From: JALCSJ01 sp036788835
GTDB taxonomy: Bacteria > Bacillota > Negativicutes > Acidaminococcales > Acidaminococcaceae
Direction: 5' to 3'
DNA length: 9,890 nucleotides
NCBI GenBank assembly: GCA_036788835.1
Contig: DAIQMR010000045.1
Location: forward strand, 1-9,890
Shown here: piece by piece, positions 5,035 to 9,890 of the stretch
Numbering within the stretch: the first letter of the stretch is position 1
Layout: every line of letters begins with the position of its first letter
Translations under genes and position numbers: made by a program
Notes under the pieces: model-generated
Told to the model about the DNA's origin: nothing
Databases searched by the model: none
The model's input: only the letters and a program-made list of their open reading frames with translations

Positions 5035-6600
5035 TTAATCCACCATCCTTTCCCTAAGAGTGATACCGCACTTAAGATGAAAGCCTATTTCTTCCCTGCT
5101 ATAAACGATGACGTTTTTTACGAACCGCATGAACAGTTCTTCATCAAATTCCCGGATTCTCTGTTTCTTACTTAGAAAGTGAATCAGGCTTTCCAGCTCG
5201 CCTAACTGCCCAATGGAGCTCTTGTCAAAAACGCCAAGCCTTTTACTTTCCAGTTTAAGCTTTTCCGTTTCTGCATTGATGCAGGCGAGCTCTTTTCTGA
5301 ACAACTCCGAGTCTAATATTTTCTTGCTTAAGAGTTCTGCCATTACCTGCTTGCGTTCCGTATTCTTGCTAATCTTTTGCTCTAGTTCCTCTATTTCGCT
5401 TATCCGGTTCTCATTAGTCATTTCCCCCAATCCATGCAGCAAAGGAAGGAGCACTTCTTTGTAGCCGTACACCAGCTTATTAATCATGGTGATGAAAGAA
5501 CTGAATACCCGTTCCTCATAGATAAACTTCATCTGGCATTTGCTCTTGTCATCAATATGAGTCTTGCAAACCCAGGCCACATATGAACCGGCTGACTTGT
5601 AATGGCGCCTTCTCCTGAAGTGACCGCCACAGTTCCCGCAAAGAATTTTCCCGGACAAGGTATATCTCTTGTTGTATTTCTCGCTTCCCTGTTCAATATT
5701 TTTTTCGCACCTGTGCTGACGGATCAACTCCTGCACATCCTCAAAATTTTCATGGGAAACAATAGGCTCATGGTGCTCCGTGAGATGAAACTGCTCGAGT
5801 TCTCCGCGGTTAGTCATTTTTTTATAATTGCTGCTCACAAATGTTTTCTGGAAAACAATATCTCCTGTGTATTTTTCATTGATTAGAATTGACAGCACTG
5901 TGGTAAAGTTCCATTTGCCACCTCTTTTCGTGGCCACTCCCTCGGCATTTAACACCTTGGCAATGCTATAAGTACCTCGGCCTGTCAAGGCCTCTTGGAA
6001 AATTCGCTTTACTACTTCAGCCTCTTCGTGAACAACCGCCATCTTCCCACCAACGTTCTTATAGCCGTAGGGAGGATAGCCAACCTTATATGTGCCGTTT
6101 CTGAATCTTGCCCTTATGCTCCACTTCTGATTTTCAGAAATTGACTCTGATTCGCTCTGAGCAAAGCTGCTTAGGAGGGAAAGGATTAGTTCCCCGTCCA
6201 TTTCGCTTGTATTGATGTTCTCTTTTTCAAAGTGCAAATAAACATTGATGTCCACAAGATGTCGAACCATCTCAAGGCAGTCAACCGTGTTTCTGGCAAA
6301 CCTGCTTATGGACTTGGTAACAATAAAGTCAACCTGCCCAAGATCGCAGGCATTAAGCAGATCCTTAAGTCCAGAGCGTTTTTCCATGCTCGTTCCCGTA
6401 ATGCCCTCATCATAATAAATGCCTGCAAACTCCCAGTCCGGATTGGCCGTGATGTACTGTTCATAATGTTCTTTTTGGGTTTCAAGGCTCTCCTTTTGCT
6501 CTGTGCTTGCCGTCGACACACGGCAGTAAGCAGCCACCCGTAGTTTCTTCTTTTCAAGAATCATAAGCGGATTGGGCGCTATTTTTGTCACTGTTTTCAA
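5035..6600 (-). CDS. Large serine recombinase (first gene of triad)
   Basis: This 521-residue recombinase has an N-terminal resolvase domain (about 20-155) with catalytic S29 in AAYCRVSTAS, YDEGITGT and SRFARN (99-104). The recombinase domain spans about 170-300. The zinc ribbon has C321, C324, C345 and C355, and a coiled coil lies at about 398-456. All key residues are intact. It is clearly diverged from the third gene of the triad, so the pair is not a recent duplication. I place the start at TTG 6600, eight bases after an AGGAGG site that is part of a full AAGGAGGTGA Shine-Dalgarno sequence. The GTG at 6609 lies inside that sequence and is unlikely to be used. Its promoter is at 6627-6655. 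Confidence 0.93.
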   Translation of the reverse strand: MKTVTKIAPNPLMILEKKKLRVAAYCRVSTASTEQKESLETQKEHYEQYITANPDWEFAGIYYDEGITGTSMEKRSGLKDLLNACDLGQVDFIVTKSISRFARNTVDCLEMVRHLVDINVYLHFEKENINTSEMDGELILSLLSSFAQSESESISENQKWSIRARFRNGTYKVGYPPYGYKNVGGKMAVVHEEAEVVKRIFQEALTGRGTYSIAKVLNAEGVATKRGGKWNFTTVLSILINEKYTGDIVFQKTFVSSNYKKMTNRGELEQFHLTEHHEPIVSHENFEDVQELIRQHRCEKNIEQGSEKYNKRYTLSGKILCGNCGGHFRRRRHYKSAGSYVAWVCKTHIDDKSKCQMKFIYEERVFSSFITMINKLVYGYKEVLLPLLHGLGEMTNENRISEIEELEQKISKNTERKQVMAELLSKKILDSELFRKELACINAETEKLKLESKRLGVFDKSSIGQLGELESLIHFLSKKQRIREFDEELFMRFVKNVIVYSREEIGFHLKCGITLRERMVD

Positions 6601-6626
6601 CTTCCTCACCTCCTTGTCAGTGTCAC

Positions 6627-6655
6627 ATATTACCTCTAAATCAAGGTTATATCAA
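6627..6655 (-). promoter_or_regulatory. Sigma-A promoter of the recombinase operon
   Basis: On the minus strand, TTGATA (6655-6650) is followed by exactly 17 bases and TAATAT (6632-6627). It fits the narrow gap between the SHOCT-like gene and the first recombinase. The expected leader is only about 20 bases and carries the AAGGAGGTGA ribosome-binding site. The recombinases can therefore be expressed independently of the replication genes upstream. Confidence 0.75.
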
Positions 6656-6660
6656 CGGTT

Positions 6661-6879
6661 TCAGGCTATTATCGCAGATAATCTTGGATGGAAAGATTCC
6701 TTGTTCAGCCGCATTATTTCAGCGTATTCTTCAGGCGTAACAAGGCTCATTTCCAACAGTTTTTTGCAAATCTCCTCTGCCCTGGCATAGCCATACTCCA
6801 TAGTAAGTTCCTGCACCGTGTATAAAGGAGTTTTATCTTTTTCAACAGCTTTGCCTACGTCAACTTTAGTTACCTTCAT
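6661..6879 (-). CDS. SHOCT-like small protein
   Basis: This 72-residue soluble protein has a helical segment AEEICKKLLEMSLVTPEEYAEIM (about 34-56). It resembles the SHOCT short helical domain, with its 'leader helix - turn - TPEEY' layout. The N-terminus DVGKAVEKDKTPLYTVQEL is the part I associate, from memory, with small proteins next to recombinase cassettes in Bacillota prophages. Function is not established; an excision or regulatory partner of the recombinases is possible. The ATG at 6879 has a GAGGAGG ribosome-binding site 4-5 bases upstream of the AATATG. A much longer reading frame starting at 7083 runs back through the polymerase gene and the terminator and is rejected. The gene lies between the polymerase terminator and the recombinase promoter. 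Confidence 0.75.
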   Translation of the reverse strand: MKVTKVDVGKAVEKDKTPLYTVQELTMEYGYARAEEICKKLLEMSLVTPEEYAEIMRLNKESFHPRLSAIIA

Positions 6880-6905
6880 ATTGCCCCTCCTCGTCTCGGA
6901 GGCAT

Positions 6906-6940
6906 AAAAAGACCTCCTACCAGGTAGCCGTGGCAGGAGG
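6906..6940 (-). terminator. Rho-independent terminator after DNA polymerase
   Basis: On the minus strand, CCTCCTGCCA (6940-6931) pairs with TGGTAGGAGG (6922-6913) in a 10-bp stem whose only non-Watson-Crick pair is G-U. The loop is 8 bases, and the stem is followed by TCTTTTT (to 6906). It begins 18 bases after the polymerase stop and ends only 26 bases before the ATG of the SHOCT-like gene. It therefore separates the replication operon from the recombinase side, or works as an attenuator. Confidence 0.85.
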
Positions 6941-6958
6941 CATGAAAGGACGATATGC

Positions 6959-8887
6959 TCAGTCCTTTCGGTAAAAATTTGTTTCGTAACCATCGGCCTT
7001 AAGAAGAAGGCCCTTAATCCAGGGCGGTGTTCTCCCCATCTGCTCACAGACTGCATCAACAGATACAGCCTTATCGCATTCAATAATTACCTCGTCATGG
7101 ACATGGGCAACTATCCGACAATTACGGAGAGTTCCCATGGCATACATCAGGATGTCACGGCTTATTGCCTGAACTATATTTTCTACGAACTTAGGCCCAT
7201 AGCTCTCAAGCCTGTCCCATTTTTTTGCAAGGCCTATGCCTTCGTAGGTCACGCTTTCAGTGCCGAACTTGTTAGTACCCATCTTGGGTTTCACATAGGA
7301 TAGTACCCTGCCTGAGGGGAGCGTGAGAAAAAGCATTCCGCTTCTGCAGGAAAAACCTATACCGTTTACTTCGGATGGAACCTTGCTCTTCACGGCATTT
7401 TTCACTGCAGCATCAACCGCCCACCAAAACCTCACTATATTAGGATTGGTATTTCTCCATGCAGTAACCAATGGTTGCAGCTCTTCCTCCTCCAGACCCA
7501 TGTCTAATGCTCCCATAGCTTTTAACGCACCCACAGAGCCGCCATAGCCAAGGGCAAGCTCAGCAATCTTACCCTTCTGCCTTAAGTGCCCGTTCTCACC
7601 ATGCTTAACTACATTTACCTTAAACATGGCAGATGCTGATGCACAATAAATATCCCCGTTACCGGCAAACACATCCATCCTCCACTTCTCCCCGGCAAGA
7701 AAAGAAAGTACCCTTGCCTCAATGGCAGAGAAGTCGGCAACTATGAACTTCATGCCGTCCCGAGGAATAAAAGCCGTCCTTATAAGCTGTGAAAGGGTAT
7801 CCGGTATGTTATCGTAAAGAAGGTTAAGCGCATCAAGGTTGCCCTGCCTTACAAGCTCCCGTGCCTCTGCCAAATCCTGCATATGGTTCTGAGGAAGATT
7901 CTGCAGCTGAATTAGTCTGCCTGAAAAACGGCCTGTCCTATTAGCACCATAGAACTGGAACATCCCGTGAGCGCGTCCGTCATGACATACGGCATTGGCC
8001 ATTGCCTGATACTTCTTTATTGATGACCGGGAAATCAGCTGACGGAGCCTGAGCACTTCTATTATTCCCTCAGGGGCTGTCTTGATTAGTTCTGTCACTT
8101 CTTTTTTACCAAGGGAATCAATTTCCAATCCGTTAGCCGTGAGCCATTCCTTAAGCTGCATAACAGAGTTAGGATTTTCCACTTCAGTGAGTTTCTGCAG
8201 CCTATCTATGAGGACGGCTTTTACTTCTTTGTCTATTTCGATAGCTTTCTCAACAAACTCCCGGTCAATACCAATGCCCCTGTCATTGATTTCCTGGTCG
8301 AGATGATACTCATCCCATACGAAATCCGGCACAGGGAACTTGGAAAGTTTTTCCTGTATAGCCATTTCCGTTTCCACGTCACGCTTATTGTAGGACCTAA
8401 ACAGTTCCCACTTTTCCCTATCATGAATAGGCAAATTTCGTGTGCGACCACCATTAGCCTTGGTTGGAGCACATGGAATACAGAAATACTTTATGAGGCT
8501 CTTCCCCTCTGTCATTTTTTGCTTTTCCAAGCCAAGCACAATCCCTACGCCCTCCAAGGACAGAGGCAGACCCATATATGCTGACCACACCATAGAACAC
8601 CTCCAGGAGTCAGGCTCAAGCCATGACATGAAGTGTCTGGACAGGCAGATGCGTTCAAAGTTCGCATTGAATGCCCACTTAACCACGTCAGGCGACTTAA
8701 TGGCTTTTTCTATTTCTTCCGGTATCCTTTCCCCGTTTGCCAGATTGATTACCTGCACAGCTTCCCCATCTGCTGAATAACCAAAGAGCAGAATCTCAAA
8801 ATCTGGTGCTGATGCATACCTATAGACTCCTGACTTAGCAAGCTCTGTGCTGCTAAATGTCTCAATATCGATACTCAAAGTTTTCAT
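6959..8887 (-). CDS. Phage-type family A DNA polymerase
   Basis: This 642-residue replicative polymerase has an N-terminal 3'-5' proofreading exonuclease: Exo I D7/E9 in SIDIET, Exo II NANFE at 74-78, Exo III YNKRD at 166-170. The C-terminal polymerase domain has motif A DFSAIEAR (385-392), motif B R436-K440-Y448-G449, and motif C HDE (597-599). All catalytic residues are present and the length suits the phage group, so it appears complete and active. It lacks the 5'-3' exonuclease of bacterial Pol I. The ATG at 8887 has a GAAGGGAG ribosome-binding site; an upstream in-frame start at 8920 has none and would add 11 residues. It follows the DUF2815 and small membrane genes in one operon and is closed by a strong terminator. 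Confidence 0.94.
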   Translation of the reverse strand: MKTLSIDIETFSSTELAKSGVYRYASAPDFEILLFGYSADGEAVQVINLANGERIPEEIEKAIKSPDVVKWAFNANFERICLSRHFMSWLEPDSWRCSMVWSAYMGLPLSLEGVGIVLGLEKQKMTEGKSLIKYFCIPCAPTKANGGRTRNLPIHDREKWELFRSYNKRDVETEMAIQEKLSKFPVPDFVWDEYHLDQEINDRGIGIDREFVEKAIEIDKEVKAVLIDRLQKLTEVENPNSVMQLKEWLTANGLEIDSLGKKEVTELIKTAPEGIIEVLRLRQLISRSSIKKYQAMANAVCHDGRAHGMFQFYGANRTGRFSGRLIQLQNLPQNHMQDLAEARELVRQGNLDALNLLYDNIPDTLSQLIRTAFIPRDGMKFIVADFSAIEARVLSFLAGEKWRMDVFAGNGDIYCASASAMFKVNVVKHGENGHLRQKGKIAELALGYGGSVGALKAMGALDMGLEEEELQPLVTAWRNTNPNIVRFWWAVDAAVKNAVKSKVPSEVNGIGFSCRSGMLFLTLPSGRVLSYVKPKMGTNKFGTESVTYEGIGLAKKWDRLESYGPKFVENIVQAISRDILMYAMGTLRNCRIVAHVHDEVIIECDKAVSVDAVCEQMGRTPPWIKGLLLKADGYETNFYRKD

Positions 8888-8912
8888 TAATTTTCTCCCT
8901 TCAAGAAGATAA

Positions 8913-8938
8913 GGCGGCAAAGGTCTCCCCCTGCCGCC
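8913..8938 (-). other. Intra-operon hairpin before DNA polymerase
   Basis: GGCGGCA (8913-8919) and TGCCGCC (8932-8938) form a perfect 7-bp GC-rich stem with a 12-base loop. It lies between the stop of the 48-residue gene and the polymerase ribosome-binding site. No T-run follows on the minus strand, so it is more likely an mRNA-processing or stability structure, or a weak attenuator, than a terminator. Confidence 0.5.
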
Positions 8939-8944
8939 GAATAC

Positions 8945-9091
8945 CTATTCCTCGTCTTTCTTCTCTAATCGTTTGACCACAAATTCAATCATGCAGCCAC
9001 ACAACCCCATGAACAATGGGAAAGTCTTGATTACAAAGTAGAAGAAGATAAACAGGGTGTTCATTTCAGTCATGAATTCGTAAGCGCTCAT
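8945..9091 (-). CDS. Small single-span membrane protein
   Basis: This is a 48-residue reading frame, starting MSAYEFMTEMNTL. A hydrophobic stretch follows from about 12 to 39 (LFIFFYFVIKTFPLFMG and a GCGC-like turn with C31 and C33), then a charged tail RLEKKDEE. It is likely one membrane span or a short hairpin, with the charged tail in the cytoplasm. The ATG at 9091 has a GGGAGAGG ribosome-binding site and lies 17 bases after the DUF2815 stop, so it is part of the replication operon. I do not recognise a family. A link between replication and the membrane, or a holin-like role, is conceivable but unsupported. Confidence 0.7.
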   Translation of the reverse strand: MSAYEFMTEMNTLFIFFYFVIKTFPLFMGLCGCMIEFVVKRLEKKDEE

Positions 9092-9108
9092 ATTGACCCT
9101 CTCCCTTC

Positions 9109-9678
9109 CTAAGCCAAGAAATCGTCATCGTCAGCGGAGGCAAAATCATCCTCTGCCCTGGACTTGCCGCCTAATGGAGCACCATCACGGACCTTTTGCA
9201 GATTATTCAATCCACAGGCAATTCCCTTATTTCCAGAGCTGTTGTAAGCGTAGAAGTTGATGCTTGCCCTGCCATACACCCCTGAGTAAACCTCTGAGCG
9301 TTCCAGAATGGGCTGGCAGGTAGAGTCTACAATACCAGGTGCAGATGCGCTGTTGGCATTAAGGAAATAGCTGCCTGCATAAGTTGAATCATCCGGCTTT
9401 TCGTTATCTCCGTCCCTAAGGGGAGTCTTTAATACGGATAAGGCAGGAACGCTCTTGCCATTGCCTTTGAGCTTGGCCTCGCCTTCCTTATAGGCAGATG
9501 CGATAGCCTGCTTGATTTTCTCAATTGTCTTCGTATCGCTTTTCGGAATGATAAGGCTGACACTGTACTTCGGTGTGCTGCCATTGATTGATTTTGGTTC
9601 CCACACGTTGGCATAAGACCATCTTGTATTAGCTCCTGTAATAACCTTCATGGGATTTGCTTTTTTTGCGTTTGTCAT
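9109..9678 (-). CDS. DUF2815 phage single-strand DNA-binding protein
   Basis: This 189-residue protein matches the DUF2815 (Enc34-type ssDNA-binding) family, with an OB-fold-like body. Typical segments are VITGANTRWSYANVWEPK (12-29), KYSVSLIIPKSD (37-48), LRDGDNEKP (87-95), YSGVYGRASINFYAYN (131-146) and GIACGLNNLQKVRDG (152-166). It ends in a strongly acidic tail (ADDDDFLA), the kind of tail that in gp2.5-type and bacterial SSBs contacts polymerase and other partners. It should coat single-stranded DNA during replication or recombination of the element. The ATG at 9678 has an AGGAGG site that overlaps the stop codon of the preceding gene, indicating translational coupling. Confidence 0.9.
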   Translation of the reverse strand: MTNAKKANPMKVITGANTRWSYANVWEPKSINGSTPKYSVSLIIPKSDTKTIEKIKQAIASAYKEGEAKLKGNGKSVPALSVLKTPLRDGDNEKPDDSTYAGSYFLNANSASAPGIVDSTCQPILERSEVYSGVYGRASINFYAYNSSGNKGIACGLNNLQKVRDGAPLGGKSRAEDDFASADDDDFLA

Positions 9679-9690
9679 AATATTTTCCTC

Positions 9691-9890
9691 CTAATTTTTA
9701 AAATCTTCTTTAGCTGAATGTATTGCCGGACGTTTGTCGCTTGCCGGCACAAGCGCGGGTTTCCCCTGAGGCTTATAAGTAAGGCCTCCTAAGACTTCAT
9801 CGAATTTCTTGCCTAAGAGAGATGTCATGGCAGTTATGCTGTTAATCGTCAGATTCTTTTCCCCAGAAAAGCTCTTTTTCAGTCAAATAA
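9691..9890 (-). pseudogene. DUF2800 gene 3' end, probably frameshifted, runs off window
   Basis: The last 63 codons (9691-9882) encode a clear DUF2800 C-terminus, with NSITAMTSLLGKKFDEVLGG, YKPQGKPALVP and SDKRPAIHSAKEDF. DUF2800 proteins are RecB/Cas4-like nucleases in phage recombination or replication modules. This frame hits an in-frame TGA at 9883-9885. A neighbouring frame from 9889 reads YLTEKELFWGK, which looks like a natural upstream continuation. Removing one base from the GGGGAAAA run (minus strand, 9864-9857) joins the two as FWEKNLTINSITAMT. So a one-base insertion, either a real mutation or a sequencing error, has probably broken the gene. The rest lies outside the window. Confidence 0.65.

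Noticed and set aside
6661..7083. Long 140-codon frame covering the SHOCT-like gene and part of the polymerase gene
   Set aside because: Its N-terminal half overlaps the polymerase coding sequence in another frame and crosses the terminator; the ribosome-binding site and family similarity support the ATG at 6879.
1..9890. CRISPR array, tRNA, rRNA or insertion sequence
   Set aside because: No regularly spaced short repeats, cloverleaf candidates, rRNA-like stretches or transposase genes were seen.

Overview
The window looks like chromosomal DNA of a low-GC Bacillota (Firmicutes) bacterium. The evidence is A+T-rich intergenic DNA, strong AGGAGG ribosome-binding sites, near-consensus sigma-A promoters, and proteins of the type common in anaerobic Clostridia and Negativicutes. 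Genus cannot be told from this sequence. Every gene I can support is on the minus strand, so transcription runs from high to low coordinates.

Right part (about 3037-9890): a prophage-like integrated element. Read in the direction of transcription it holds the end of a probably frameshifted DUF2800 (RecB/Cas4-like) gene, a DUF2815 single-strand DNA-binding protein, a 48-residue membrane peptide, a complete phage-type family A DNA polymerase, a terminator, a 72-residue SHOCT-like protein, and a three-gene operon of serine recombinases with its own consensus promoter. In that operon two full-length large serine recombinases flank a 143-residue protein that resembles only the middle 'recombinase' domain. 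The three genes abut with TAAATG junctions. The helicase, primase, terminase and structural genes that normally separate such a polymerase from the recombinases are absent, so this is a reduced or satellite-like element, or a remnant. One element end probably lies just beyond the last recombinase (about 2941-3036).

Left part (about 1-3010): a set of small stress or regulatory genes. It holds a TIGR04076-type protein, a nitroreductase-arsR operon, and a marR gene followed by a small cysteine-rich protein of the kind often labelled 'molecular chaperone Hsp90'. The marR promoter has perfect -35 and -10 hexamers, and its 17-bp spacer contains a 14-bp palindrome. A related palindrome fills the spacer of the downstream promoter, so MarR very probably represses itself and that gene. 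The nitroreductase-arsR promoter carries its own 18-bp palindrome over the -10 box.

Two intergenic repeats are interleaved in the left part. Repeat A (about 55 bp plus a terminator hairpin) lies at 1-55 and 2314-2368; repeat B (70 bp with a long hairpin) lies at 1014-1083 and 2941-3010. In the direction of transcription both marR-Hsp90-like and the TIGR04076 gene sit in a 'B - cargo - A' frame with unrelated cargo. This is the most unusual structural pattern in the window. No tRNA, rRNA, CRISPR array or insertion sequence was seen. No gene-free stretch exceeds 300 bases; the longest (2171-2424, 959-1159, 2836-3036) hold the promoters, operators and repeats listed below.
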